Shown here in pieces: positions 33,584 through 42,566 of a DNA stretch of 54,911 nucleotides. The notes beneath the pieces are model-generated. The model did not search any database. It saw only the letters and a program-made list of their open reading frames with translations, and was not told the DNA's origin. The translations under genes were made by a program, and so were the position numbers. This DNA is from an uncultured Alphaproteobacteria bacterium (GTDB taxonomy: Bacteria > Pseudomonadota > Alphaproteobacteria > CAAHEQ01 > UBA3637): contig CAKQGY010000009.1 of NCBI GenBank assembly GCA_934234055.1, positions 1 through 54,911 of the forward strand, given 5' to 3'. Within the stretch, counting starts at the first letter, position 1; the number at the start of each line of letters is the position of its first letter.

Positions 33584-33609
33584 AGCGGACCGCAAGGCCC
33601 GCTTTTTTT
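33584..33609 (+). terminator. Terminator of the tiny lipoprotein gene
   Basis: AGCGGACC-GCAA-GGCCCGCT with a single A-C mismatch, a GNRA loop and seven T. Confidence 0.85.
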
Positions 33610-33629
33610 ATATTCAACTGACAAATCTC

Positions 33630-33998
33630 CTAACGTCCACGCACACTATGCCAGGCACGCCGCAATTCTTCCAGTTCTTCCTGCTCTTGGCAGAGTCGTA
33701 ACCGACGCATACCTTTAACGGCATTTTGTTGCTGGGTTCGGGCATTTTTCACATTTTGAGAGACTGTTGTCGCGATACTGGAGGCCACCACAAAAGCCAG
33801 CAGATGCGGCACCGCACTTTTAACATGGGCCACCGGCGGCAATAGTCCGACGACACCGGCACACCACAGGGCTGTTGCCAGCACTCCTGCGACATACCAA
33901 TTATGCTCCGCGCGCTTGGCTGTGTTATAGCGCTCACGAATACTGTGTTTTAGATGCTCGTATATTCTGGCATTTCGGCCAAAGAAATATCCCCGCAT
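33630..33998 (-). CDS. Hypothetical small membrane protein downstream of alaS
   Basis: A 122-residue protein: a basic, helical N-terminus (residues 1-35, many Arg and His), two transmembrane helices (about 36-54 and 62-80), and a cytoplasmic coiled-coil-like tail rich in Gln, Glu and Arg. I do not recognise a family. It follows alaS by 12 bases with GAGG before its ATG, so it is probably co-transcribed with alaS. Confidence 0.65.
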   Translation of the reverse strand: MRGYFFGRNARIYEHLKHSIRERYNTAKRAEHNWYVAGVLATALWCAGVVGLLPPVAHVKSAVPHLLAFVVASSIATTVSQNVKNARTQQQNAVKGMRRLRLCQEQEELEELRRAWHSVRGR

Positions 33999-34010
33999 TC
34001 AGCCTCACTT

Positions 34011-36659
34011 TCAACCGGCCAGTGCCTGCTTCATCACGGCCAGAGCAGCTGCCATTTGTTCCGGATCAGATCCGCCGGCCTGAGCCATATCCGGCCGACC
34101 GCCACCACCTTTACCGCCGACGATTTCAGACATCTGACGCACCAGATCCACCGCATTGACGCGATTCGTCAAGTCGTCCGTTACCCCAACAACAACCGAC
34201 ACTTTCCCATCATTATCGCTGAGCAACGCCACAACGCCCGATCCGATTTTTTTCTTAAACGCGTCCACCAACGGCTTTAATTCCTTGGCCGGTGTGCCAT
34301 GCAAAATTTTACCGATTAAACGGATTCCGGCCACAGTCTCCACAGCGTCCGAGGCATCGGTTGAACCACCCAAAGCCACCTGCCGGCGCAAATCTGCCAT
34401 TTCTTTTTCCAGTTGTTTTTTGTCGTCCAGCAATGCCTGCACTTTGGCATTGATTTCAGCCGTATTTGTGGCTTTCAAAGTATGAACCAATTCCGCTACC
34501 AGGTCGGCATTTTCCTGTGCTTTTTTCAAAGCCGCCCGACCGATAACAGCCTCAATCCGGCGCACTCCCGACGACACAGCCGATTCGGACAGAATTCGGA
34601 AAGAACCGATATCTCCTGTTGCCCGAACATGCGTTCCCCCACACAGTTCGCAGGACAGCCGTTTATCCCCCTGCCCCATGGACACGACCCGCACGGTATC
34701 CCCGTATTTTTCATCAAACAGAGCTATAGCCCCTTGCTTGACAGCTTCTTCGGGCGTCATCAAATCTGTGACAACGGTCTCATTTTGAACAATCATTTCG
34801 TTGACACGATTTTCCACTTGACGGAGTTCGTCCTTTGTCATGGCTTTATTATAGGTAAAGTCAAAGCGGAAATAATCCGGGGTCACCAATGATCCTTTTT
34901 GATGCACTGTCGAGCCCAGAACAGTCTGCAAGGCCGCCTGTAATAAATGAGTGGCCGAGTGGTTCCCCCGAATCGCAAACCGACGTTCGGAATCAATTTC
35001 AAATACACCGCATTCACCTTGATTGATTTCACCCTCAACTACCTTTCCGATATGTACAATTAAAGCCGAATCGGCTTTGCGCAGCGTTTCAGACACACGC
35101 ACTTTTCCGCTTTCGGTTTGAATACAACCGGTATCACCGACTTGCCCGCCCATTTCCCCATAAAAGGGGGTTTGATTCGCCACAATCGAGACCATATCAC
35201 CGGATTGGACGGATTGAACTTCCTGACCGTCTTTGACCAACGCCATAATCTGTGCTTCGACCCGATCGCTATCATAGCCCAAGAACTCACTGGCCCCAAC
35301 TCGATCAGCGATTTGGAACCAGACTTTTTCATCAGCATTATCACCCGAACCGGCCCAAGATTTACGTGCTTCGGCTTTTTGACGCGCCATAGCCGCTTCA
35401 AATCCGTCCACATCAACCGTAATTTTTTTGGAACGTAACACATCTTGTGTTAAATCCAACGGAAAACCATAAGTATCATAAAGTTTAAACGCTGTTTCGC
35501 CGTTCAGCGAATCGCCCGCTGACAAGTGCGCTGATTCTTCGGCCAACAATTTTAACCCTTTGTCCAAAGTCTGTTGAAAGCGCTCTTCTTCCAGTTTCAA
35601 AGTTTCCGTGATCAATTTACGATTCGCTTCCAATTCCGGATAAGCCTCACCCATCGTAGTGATCAGCGACGGCACCAATTGATACATCAAGGGTTCTTTA
35701 CACCCGATCAAGTGTGCATGACGCATCGCGCGACGCATAATCCGACGCAATACATAGCCCCTTCCCTCATTAGACGGCATCACTCCGTCTGCCAGTAAAA
35801 ATGAAGTAGAGCGCAAATGATCTGCAATCACGCGCAATGATGTTTTAGCCGTTCCATAGGGGTCTACCCCCGCAATCGCAGCCGATTGTTCAATCAAATC
35901 TTTGAAAATATCAATTTGGAAGTTATCATTCGTTCCGTGCAGCACTGCACTCAACCGCTCCAACCCCGAGCCGGTATCAATACATTTTTGAGCCAAGCCA
36001 ATTCGTTTGCCGTCGGGCAGATCTTCGAATTGATCAAATACCAGGTTCCAAATTTCAATAAAGCGATCACCGTCTTCTTCCGGTGTGCCGGGCCGACCAC
36101 CCCAGTATTGTTCCCCGTGATCATAAAAGATTTCCGAACACGGCCCGCACGGTCCTGTATCACCCATTTGCCAAAAGTTATCTTTGGTGGCGATTCGGAT
36201 AATGTCATCATCTTTTAAATCGGCAATCTTTTTCCACAGGTTAAAAGCCTCGTCATCGGTGTGGTAAATCGTCACGCACAACTTGCTTTTATCCAAGCCG
36301 ATTTCCTTCGTCAACAACTCCCAGGCATACATAATGGCTTGTTCTTTGAAATAGTCCCCGAACGAAAAGTTCCCCAGCATTTCAAAAAACGTATGGTGCC
36401 GAACCGTATAGCCTACATTGTCCAGATCATTATGTTTACCGCCGGCGCGCACCGATTTTTGCACTGTTGCAGCTCGCGTAAACGGTGGTTTTTCCGCGCC
36501 GGTAAAGTAATTTTTAAACTGAACCATACCCGAGTTCGTAAACATCAATGTCGGGTCATTTTTGGGAATTAAAGAACTGGCCGGTACAATGGTATGGCCG
36601 TTCTTTTTAAAGTATTCAATAAATGTATTTCTGATTTGACTGGTAATATTCTGACTCAT
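34011..36659 (-). CDS. alaS: Alanyl-tRNA synthetase
   Basis: An 882-residue class II synthetase. The catalytic core starts IRNTFIEYFKKNGH and VPASSLIPKNDPTLMFTNSGM. The editing domain has HSATHLLQAAL (HxxxH) and CGGTHVRATGDIG (CxxxH zinc ligands). The C-Ala domain ends with GGGGRPDMAQAGG. The ATG at 36659 is chosen over a longer in-frame start because AGAGGA lies upstream and the family starts near here. recA lies 66 bases upstream, the usual alphaproteobacterial recA-alaS order. Confidence 0.97.
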   Translation of the reverse strand: MSQNITSQIRNTFIEYFKKNGHTIVPASSLIPKNDPTLMFTNSGMVQFKNYFTGAEKPPFTRAATVQKSVRAGGKHNDLDNVGYTVRHHTFFEMLGNFSFGDYFKEQAIMYAWELLTKEIGLDKSKLCVTIYHTDDEAFNLWKKIADLKDDDIIRIATKDNFWQMGDTGPCGPCSEIFYDHGEQYWGGRPGTPEEDGDRFIEIWNLVFDQFEDLPDGKRIGLAQKCIDTGSGLERLSAVLHGTNDNFQIDIFKDLIEQSAAIAGVDPYGTAKTSLRVIADHLRSTSFLLADGVMPSNEGRGYVLRRIMRRAMRHAHLIGCKEPLMYQLVPSLITTMGEAYPELEANRKLITETLKLEEERFQQTLDKGLKLLAEESAHLSAGDSLNGETAFKLYDTYGFPLDLTQDVLRSKKITVDVDGFEAAMARQKAEARKSWAGSGDNADEKVWFQIADRVGASEFLGYDSDRVEAQIMALVKDGQEVQSVQSGDMVSIVANQTPFYGEMGGQVGDTGCIQTESGKVRVSETLRKADSALIVHIGKVVEGEINQGECGVFEIDSERRFAIRGNHSATHLLQAALQTVLGSTVHQKGSLVTPDYFRFDFTYNKAMTKDELRQVENRVNEMIVQNETVVTDLMTPEEAVKQGAIALFDEKYGDTVRVVSMGQGDKRLSCELCGGTHVRATGDIGSFRILSESAVSSGVRRIEAVIGRAALKKAQENADLVAELVHTLKATNTAEINAKVQALLDDKKQLEKEMADLRRQVALGGSTDASDAVETVAGIRLIGKILHGTPAKELKPLVDAFKKKIGSGVVALLSDNDGKVSVVVGVTDDLTNRVNAVDLVRQMSEIVGGKGGGGRPDMAQAGGSDPEQMAAALAVMKQALAG

Positions 36660-36725
36660 GTTTATCCTCTTATAACAAAGTGTCCGACCACCATCGGCCG
36701 GACACATTTTTCGTTCCGGCTTGAC

Positions 36726-37754
36726 TTACTCGGCTGCAGCCTCAATTTCTCCATCCAGCATTTTCTGCGTCAAGTCTTTGGCATCATTACGGATGATTTT
36801 TTCAATTTCCTGTGCCAATTCCGGGTGTTCTTTCAAATATTGCTTAGCATTCTCACGCCCCTGGGCAATTCGTTCCCCTTTGGCCGAAAACCAAGCACCG
36901 GCTTTTTCAACAATACCGGCCTTGATTCCCAGGTCAATCAATTCCCCGGTCTTGGAGATTCCTTCACCGTATAAAATATCAAAATCAACAGTTTTAAACG
37001 GTGGCGCAACTTTGTTTTTAACAATCTTGACACGCGTTTGGTTGCCGATAACCTCATCATGATCTTTAATAGCCCCGATCCGACGAATATCCAACCGCAC
37101 CGACGCATAGAACTTTAAGGCATTACCGCCCGTTGTTGTTTCAGGATTGCCGAACATCACACCGATTTTCATACGGATCTGGTTGATAAAGATAACCAAT
37201 GTATTGGCCCGGGCCACCGACGCCGTAATTTTACGCAAGGCCTGGCTCATCAAACGAGCTTGCAGCCCCATATGCGAATCACCCATTTCCCCTTCCAATT
37301 CAGCCTTCGGAACCAAGGCAGCCACCGAATCCACAACCAGCACATCGATTGTTCCCGATCGCACCAGTGTATCCGCGATTTCCAAAGCTTGTTCTCCCGT
37401 ATCCGGTTGCGAAATGAGCAGTCCGTTAATATCTACACCCAATTTAGCCGCATACGCCGGATCCAAAGCGTGTTCCGCGTCAATATAAGCACAGGTTCCG
37501 CCTTTCTTCTGCGCTTCAGCCACCACATGGAGAGCCAGCGTTGTCTTACCGGAGCTTTCCGGCCCATAGATTTCCACAATTCTTCCACGAGGCAACCCAC
37601 CAATTCCCAAGGCCATATCCAGCCCGATAGATCCAGTTGAAATCGCCGGGATCTCCACAGCATTCCCCTGTTGTCCCAGGCGCATAATAGATCCCTTACC
37701 AAAGGCGCGTTCAATTTGCGAGAGAGCGGCTTCCAATGCTTTATCTTTTTCCAT
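36726..37754 (-). CDS. recA: Recombinase RecA
   Basis: A 342-residue strand-exchange ATPase. The Walker A is GPESSGKTT, the DNA-binding loop L1 is in EGEMGDSHMGLQARLMSQ, and L2 is FINQIRMKIGVMFGNPETTTGGNAL. The C-terminal acidic tail is short (LDGEIEAAAE). The start at 37754 has GGAAAGGA upstream; a longer reading adds 18 residues without family support. No alphaproteobacterial SOS box (GTTCN7GTTC or GAACN7GAAC) is seen upstream. Confidence 0.98.
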   Translation of the reverse strand: MEKDKALEAALSQIERAFGKGSIMRLGQQGNAVEIPAISTGSIGLDMALGIGGLPRGRIVEIYGPESSGKTTLALHVVAEAQKKGGTCAYIDAEHALDPAYAAKLGVDINGLLISQPDTGEQALEIADTLVRSGTIDVLVVDSVAALVPKAELEGEMGDSHMGLQARLMSQALRKITASVARANTLVIFINQIRMKIGVMFGNPETTTGGNALKFYASVRLDIRRIGAIKDHDEVIGNQTRVKIVKNKVAPPFKTVDFDILYGEGISKTGELIDLGIKAGIVEKAGAWFSAKGERIAQGRENAKQYLKEHPELAQEIEKIIRNDAKDLTQKMLDGEIEAAAE

Positions 37755-37790
37755 TTTTATGTCCTTTCCGGTTGAATAATGAATGCCTTT

Positions 37791-37819
37791 AATATACCTT
37801 ATTTTCAACCAATCTGCAA
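37791..37819 (-). promoter_or_regulatory. Sigma-70 promoter of recA
   Basis: Minus-strand TTGCAG (37819-37814), a 17-base spacer and TATATT (37796-37791). I see no LexA operator in this region. Confidence 0.65.
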
Positions 37820-37921
37820 CTTATTTTTTATATTTTTTTGTTGTATGTGAAAAAGGACTTTCTTTTAAGAAAAAAGTTTGCTATACTGAGCCTATATTTG
37901 ATTTTAACCAAGGACGAACCG

Positions 37922-38323
37922 ATGAATAAGATTTTTGCCTGCCTGTCTTTACTGCTATTCTCTGCTTATGCACAAGCTCAGGATATTGACTTTTTTCCGA
38001 TTGAGGACGAGGCTGAGCTGACAAATGAGCAGGTTTGGCTGGCTCCGACCACCGAACCGGCACCAACTCCGGCGATTCAACCTGCCAAGACCCCGGCACC
38101 GGTGCCCATCGAAAAATCGATCATTATCACGCTCCGATCACCGACGGATGGATATCTGCAATGCGAATCAACCGACTCGGCTTGTCTGGATAGTGCTATC
38201 AAGCAGGGCTATATGCCTTTGCAAAATGTGCCGCAGTTTGCCGGATTTCGGGATATACCGGGGCGCTCGGACTATCCGGCCGGCGGAAAATGGCGCAATA
38301 ACAATAACATACCGCGGTGGTAA
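37922..38323 (+). CDS. Small secreted hypothetical protein upstream of comM
   Basis: A 133-residue exported protein: signal peptide cut near AYAQAQD (about residue 20), an acidic segment (FFPIEDEAELTNEQ), a Pro/Ala/Thr linker (APTTEPAPTPAIQPAKTPAP), then a compact C-terminal domain with two cysteines (LQCESTDSACLD) and the end YPAGGKWRNNNNIPRW. I do not recognise the family. A TATACT -10 (37882-37887) and an AAGGACG site precede it. Its TAA is immediately followed by the comM ATG, so the two are translated together although their functions seem unrelated. Confidence 0.7.
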   Translation: MNKIFACLSLLLFSAYAQAQDIDFFPIEDEAELTNEQVWLAPTTEPAPTPAIQPAKTPAPVPIEKSIIITLRSPTDGYLQCESTDSACLDSAIKQGYMPLQNVPQFAGFRDIPGRSDYPAGGKWRNNNNIPRW

Positions 38324-39838
38324 ATGCTTTCTGTCACACACTCTGTTGCTTTTGCCGGCATTCACGTCTTAAAGGTGGAAATTGAGGTTCAGATCACCAA
38401 TGGCTTGCCATCGTTTTCTATTGTAGGGTTGGCAGACAAAGCCATTACCGAAAGTCGCGAACGCGTGCGATCAGCGTTGCATGCGCTGGGATTATCCTTG
38501 CCTGCATCGCACATTACTGTCAATTTGGCTCCGGCAGATGTTATCAAAGAAGGAACTCATTACGATTTACCGATTGCCATCGCCCTGATGGGCGCCATGG
38601 GGATTGTCCCTCCCGAAGAAATTTATCGCTTTGTGATGATGGGCGAGTTGGGACTGGACGGGTCCATTCGGCCGGTGTCCGGCATTTTACCCGCAGCCAT
38701 CGCAGCCAATCGCCATGAGCTGGGTTTTATCTGTCCGGCCGGTCAAGGTGCCGAGGCTCTTTGGTCCGGGAACCCGGCTATTTTTGAACCCGATTCGCTA
38801 TTGGCCCTTTTGAACCACTTAAAAGGACGCCAGATTCTCCCGCATCCGACAGAAAGGCCGCCCGAAGATACACCCTACCTGCCTGATATGGCTGATGTGC
38901 GCGGACAGGAGAATGCAAAACGCGCTCTGGAAATAGCCGCTGCCGGCGGACACAATGTCTTGATGATCGGGCCTCCGGGATCTGGCAAATCTATGTTAGC
39001 TGCGCGTATGCCCTCTATCCTGCCGCCCATGACACAATCCGAGATTTTAGAGGTTAGCCAAATTCATTCTGTCGCCGGGTTGTTGCGCGACGGGCAATTA
39101 ATCACAACACGCCCGTATCGGAGCCCACACCATTCGGCCTCCACACCGGCGATGGTGGGTGGCGGTCTGAAAGCCAATCCGGGCGAAATTTCCCTGGCGC
39201 ATCGGGGCGTTTTATTTTTGGACGAGTTGCCTGAATTTAATCGTCAAACTTTGGAGGCTTTGCGGCAACCGCTGGAAACAGGTGTTGTAACGGTGGCGCG
39301 TGCCAATATGCATGTCACCTATCCGGCACGGTTTCAGCTGATTGCCGCCATGAACCCGTGCAAGTGCGGCTATTTGGGTGTGGCCGGCCACGAATGTTCC
39401 CGGGCTCCACGCTGCGCTGAGGAGTATCAATCCAAGATTTCCGGCCCGATGATGGATCGGATTGACCTGCAAATTGAGGTGCCTTTAATTCAACCGTGGG
39501 AGTTGAATCGGCAACAAACCGGTGCCAATTCAGCCACCATTCGCACCCGGGTTGAGCATGCCCGTGCTTTTGCCGCAGACCGGTTTACCACGCTTAAAAT
39601 CCACAATAATGCCGAAGCTGATGGTAGTGTTTTGGAAAAGATTGCGCCCATGACGACAGATGCTCAATCATTCTTGATGAATGCGGCGCGTCAGATGATG
39701 CTGTCGGGGCGGGGCTATCATCGTATGATTCGCGTGGCTCGAACAATTGCGGATTTAGATGCCACAGATATCATTCAAACGCCCCATGTAGCCGAGGCTT
39801 TATCCTTTCATCATAGCACTCGTTTCAAAAAAGATTGA
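38324..39838 (+). CDS. comM: YifB/ComM-family Mg-chelatase-like AAA+ ATPase
   Basis: A 504-residue protein. The N-terminal Lon-S16-like fold domain (residues 1-170) starts VTHSVAFAGIHVLKVEIEVQ and carries SFSIVGLADKAITESRERVR. An AAA+ Mg-chelatase domain follows with Walker A GPPGSGKSM and Walker B GVLFLDELPEF. The C-terminal region has a CxxCxYxG…C zinc motif (CKCGYLGVAGHEC). ComM is a hexameric helicase that drives branch migration when DNA is integrated in natural transformation. The start follows the previous stop without a gap. Confidence 0.93.
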   Translation: MLSVTHSVAFAGIHVLKVEIEVQITNGLPSFSIVGLADKAITESRERVRSALHALGLSLPASHITVNLAPADVIKEGTHYDLPIAIALMGAMGIVPPEEIYRFVMMGELGLDGSIRPVSGILPAAIAANRHELGFICPAGQGAEALWSGNPAIFEPDSLLALLNHLKGRQILPHPTERPPEDTPYLPDMADVRGQENAKRALEIAAAGGHNVLMIGPPGSGKSMLAARMPSILPPMTQSEILEVSQIHSVAGLLRDGQLITTRPYRSPHHSASTPAMVGGGLKANPGEISLAHRGVLFLDELPEFNRQTLEALRQPLETGVVTVARANMHVTYPARFQLIAAMNPCKCGYLGVAGHECSRAPRCAEEYQSKISGPMMDRIDLQIEVPLIQPWELNRQQTGANSATIRTRVEHARAFAADRFTTLKIHNNAEADGSVLEKIAPMTTDAQSFLMNAARQMMLSGRGYHRMIRVARTIADLDATDIIQTPHVAEALSFHHSTRFKKD

Positions 39839-39855
39839 TTTTTTGAAAAAAGGGG

Positions 39856-39884
39856 TTGACACCGTTTCAAAGTTGTGTTAGGCT
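39856..39884 (+). promoter_or_regulatory. Sigma-70 promoter for the 59-residue protein
   Basis: TTGACA at 39856-39861, a 17-base spacer and TAGGCT at 39879-39884. Confidence 0.7.
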
Positions 39885-39925
39885 GTGTTTGCAGATTTAG
39901 AAAAATTAGACAAAATGGAGGGACC

Positions 39926-40105
39926 ATGAAAAAATTGACTCGTCAGGATTTTACCCAAGCAACTGTTTTTGCCTGTGGCTTGGATAATCGTGATGCCAAG
40001 CGGGGCTATTTGAAGGGTCGACCTGTTCAAGAAACACCTATCAGCGCCTTAGTTCAACAATCCGGCAAAGAGGTTTTGCCGCCACGCACAACGAATGATC
40101 GTTGA
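39926..40105 (+). CDS. Small hypothetical protein, 59 residues
   Basis: I do not recognise this protein. It is basic, soluble and without a signal peptide, and it has one cysteine (FACGLDNRD). A strong promoter, GGAGGG 4-7 bases before the ATG and a good terminator show a monocistronic, probably well expressed gene. Such short basic proteins are often ribosome- or nucleic-acid-associated; nothing specific supports that here. Confidence 0.7.
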   Translation: MKKLTRQDFTQATVFACGLDNRDAKRGYLKGRPVQETPISALVQQSGKEVLPPRTTNDR

Positions 40106-40115
40106 TTTTAAATAC

Positions 40116-40146
40116 AGCGCTCTGTTTCAGGGGCGCTTTTTTTGTC
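40116..40146 (+). terminator. Terminator of the 59-residue protein gene
   Basis: AGCGCTC / GGGCGCT (7 pairs, one G-T) with an 8-base loop and a run of eight T. Confidence 0.88.
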
Positions 40147-40175
40147 AAAAAAACGGCTTTATACTTGACTTTATT

Positions 40176-40203
40176 TTGAAAGTTTGGCATTCTTATATAT
40201 TAT
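40176..40203 (+). promoter_or_regulatory. Possible promoter of the dUTPase-like/SH3 pair
   Basis: TTGAAA at 40176-40181, 16 bases, TATTAT at 40198-40203. Moderate match. It places transcription start near 40210, which favours the ATG at 40218 over the one at 40206. Confidence 0.4.
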
Positions 40204-40217
40204 GAATGGGGTTTTAT

Positions 40218-40766
40218 ATGGTATTACGACTTTACATTGCACGGACACCGGACGGAAATAATTTTCCGTTACCGTCCTATACCTCAAAATACCATATCGG
40301 ACTAAACCTGATGGCAGCGATCGGCAATCCCTTGCGTGTCAATCCGGCCGAGCGTGTACGGATTCCCGTCGGTTTTGCAATCGGTGTGCCCCAAGGCTTT
40401 TGTGGTCAAATTCTTAGTTTTCCGAATCTGTCCCAATCGCACGGGTTGATTGTAGCTGATGCGCCACATTTACTCAATCCCACTGACCGCGGACCGATTT
40501 TCATTCAACTGCACAACATTTCCAGCAAACCCTATGTTATCCACCGAGGCGATATCATTGCGCAGCTGGTTATTATGCCCGCTGTTCAAGTTTACTGGAA
40601 CGATCTGTCCTTGGGACAGGCTGCAGGTTCTCCCACTCCCGAAGACACTATTGTCGTTGACACCGGCGATACCCAAGAACCACCCAAAAAAGATCTTTTC
40701 AAATCAAGCCGCCGGGAAAAAAACTCTATTCGCAACAGGTATAAGAAAATAGATGAAACCGGTTAA
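40218..40766 (+). CDS. dUTPase-fold protein lacking catalytic residues
   Basis: A 182-residue protein aligning by eye with dUTPase/dCTP-deaminase folds along residues 20-122, but the catalytic motifs are changed. Motif I reads YHIGLNLMAA (25-34, Asn30 for Asp). Motif II PRSG reads PNLS (69-72). Motif III reads LLNPTDRG, with Asn87 for the catalytic Asp and Asp90 for the Tyr. Motif IV RGDIIAQLVI is kept, and the Gly-rich motif V is replaced by a Lys/Arg-rich tail. The fold is well supported; dUTP hydrolysis is unlikely. The end overlaps the SH3-protein gene by 14 bases, so the two are coupled. Confidence 0.75.
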   Translation: MVLRLYIARTPDGNNFPLPSYTSKYHIGLNLMAAIGNPLRVNPAERVRIPVGFAIGVPQGFCGQILSFPNLSQSHGLIVADAPHLLNPTDRGPIFIQLHNISSKPYVIHRGDIIAQLVIMPAVQVYWNDLSLGQAAGSPTPEDTIVVDTGDTQEPPKKDLFKSSRREKNSIRNRYKKIDETG

Positions 40767-41241
40767 TTTTTTTCTTAGCCTGATAATATTGTGTTGGGGT
40801 GGTTTGGCATTGGCTGATACTGCGACGGATCGGTTTGCCTCACTTAAAAAGACTGAGGTCAATTGGCGCACAGGTCCCGGTGAGCGCTTTCCGATTGTCT
40901 GGGTGTATCAAGAAAAAGGCTATCCGGTCAAAGTGCTGGACGAATATGATAATTGGCGCCAAGTGCGTGAAGCCGACGGTTCTATCGGTTGGGTTCATAA
41001 AAAAATGCTCAGCGACCTGCGCACTGCCCTTATCCAAGAAGAAGGTTCTTTAACAGCCAAGCCCAATGCAACCTCAAACACCGTTGCATTTATAGAACCC
41101 GGCACAATTGCTCGTATTTTGCGATGCCCGGCCGATACCAAGTTTTGTTTGCTGGCTTTCAAATACAACAATCGAGACATCAAAGGTTGGTATCCGCGCG
41201 ATTCGTTTTGGGGTATTTCCCCGGGCGAGGAGATTGATTAA
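40753..41241 (+). CDS. SH3-domain periplasmic protein
   Basis: A 162-residue exported protein with signal cut near ALADT (residue 22) and two bacterial SH3-like repeats. The first is RFASLKKTEVNWRTGPGERFPIVWVYQEKGYPVKV…GWVHKKMLS; the second spans about residues 85-160. This is the alphaproteobacterial SH3_4 type (COG3807), thought to bind cell wall. It is translationally coupled to the dUTPase-like gene and meets convergent ruvC after 6 bases. Confidence 0.85.
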   Translation: MKPVNFFLSLIILCWGGLALADTATDRFASLKKTEVNWRTGPGERFPIVWVYQEKGYPVKVLDEYDNWRQVREADGSIGWVHKKMLSDLRTALIQEEGSLTAKPNATSNTVAFIEPGTIARILRCPADTKFCLLAFKYNNRDIKGWYPRDSFWGISPGEEID

Positions 41242-41247
41242 GCAACC

Positions 41248-41739
41248 CTAACCTCGCAGCAGGCCAGCCGGCCGCATAAACCCGTGGCACAAGGCAATCG
41301 CCAACGCGTCCGACGCATCAGGCGGGATATGTTCGGGCACTGTTTTCAAAAGGGTACGCACCATCATATCCACCTGATTTTTATCGGCATGACCCGCCCC
41401 GACAATCATCTTTTTGATCTGGTTGGGTGTATACTCTGCCACACGCACACCGAACAAAGCCGGTGTTAAAATGACCACACCGCGCGCCTGTCCCAGTTTT
41501 AAGGTTGATGTCGGATTTATATTGACGAAAGTTTGTTCCACGGCCGATTCGTCGGGCTTAAAATCCTGAATAATTTTTTTCAGACCTTCGTGCAATTCCG
41601 CCAACCGTTCGGCCAGTGTTAATGTCTCGTCCGGATTGATCACGCCGGCCGAGATAAAACGAATCTTGGGGCCGTCTTTGTCAATCACACCCCACCCTGT
41701 GTGGCGTAATCCCGGATCCAACCCCAAGATGCGAATCAT
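41248..41739 (-). CDS. ruvC: Crossover junction endodeoxyribonuclease RuvC
   Basis: A 163-residue Holliday-junction resolvase. Catalytic acidic residues appear in GLDPGLRHTGWG (Asp7), the VEQTFVN segment (Glu) and DASDALAIALCH (two Asp). Its ATG follows the yebC stop directly. ruvA and ruvB, usually downstream, are replaced by a convergent gene here and lie elsewhere. Confidence 0.97.
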   Translation of the reverse strand: MIRILGLDPGLRHTGWGVIDKDGPKIRFISAGVINPDETLTLAERLAELHEGLKKIIQDFKPDESAVEQTFVNINPTSTLKLGQARGVVILTPALFGVRVAEYTPNQIKKMIVGAGHADKNQVDMMVRTLLKTVPEHIPPDASDALAIALCHGFMRPAGLLRG

Positions 41740-42495
41740 TTATTCGGCCTCTAATTTGGCTAAAACATCTTCGGAAATTTCGGCGTTTGTGATCACGCGT
41801 TGCACATCATCATCCTCGTTCAGCAAGTCAATGAAGTTCATCAATTTTTGTGCTGTTTCCAGATCGGATATCGGTGTTTGCACCATAGGTTTCCAATCCA
41901 TACGTGCGGCATTCGGTGTGCCGAACTTCTTTTCCAAAGCTTCACGCACCGCCCCTAAATCTTCCGGCGTGCAAGTGATTTCATGCGTTTCCTCGTCCGA
42001 GGCCACATCTTCCGCACCGGCTTCCAAGGCTGCCTCAAACATGGCATCGGGTGATGCTACTTTGGCCGGAAATTCAATATACCCGATGTGTTCAAAGTTA
42101 AAAGTCACCGATCCGGTTTCACCCATAGCCCCACCATTTTTGGTAAAGATTGCCCGGATATTCGGCGCCGTGCGCGAGCGGTTATCCGTCAAAGCCTCTA
42201 CAATCACGGCCACTTTGCCGGGGCCAAACCCTTCATAGCGTAATTCTTCGTAATTCGTGGTATCCGCACCGCCGGTTCCTTTGGCAATCGCGCGTTCAAT
42301 GTTGTCTTTCGGCATATTTTGCGAGCGCGCATTTTGGATTGCCAAGCGCAACCGCGGATTCATTTCCGGGTCGGCCAAACCGGTTTTGGCAGCCACCGTA
42401 ATTTCACGAGCCAACTTTGAAAAGATTTTCGCACGGGCTTTATCTTGAGCACCTTTACGGTGCATAATGTTTTTAAATTGTGAATGTCCTGACAT
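41740..42495 (-). CDS. yebC: YebC/TACO1 family protein
   Basis: A 251-residue YebC. The start SGHSQFKNIMHRKGAQDKARAKIFSKLAREI, the GADTTNYEELRYEGFGPGKVAVIVE segment and the acidic C-terminal domain are typical. Members act as translation factors or transcription regulators, so the precise role is open. It is transcribed with ruvC with no gap. AAAAGGA lies upstream. Confidence 0.96.
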   Translation of the reverse strand: MSGHSQFKNIMHRKGAQDKARAKIFSKLAREITVAAKTGLADPEMNPRLRLAIQNARSQNMPKDNIERAIAKGTGGADTTNYEELRYEGFGPGKVAVIVEALTDNRSRTAPNIRAIFTKNGGAMGETGSVTFNFEHIGYIEFPAKVASPDAMFEAALEAGAEDVASDEETHEITCTPEDLGAVREALEKKFGTPNAARMDWKPMVQTPISDLETAQKLMNFIDLLNEDDDVQRVITNAEISEDVLAKLEAE

Positions 42496-42566
42496 TGTTA
42501 TTTCCTTTTATATTAGAGCTTGATATTTCTTTTATATCATATTTTTTGCCCGAAAACAAGCACTTT

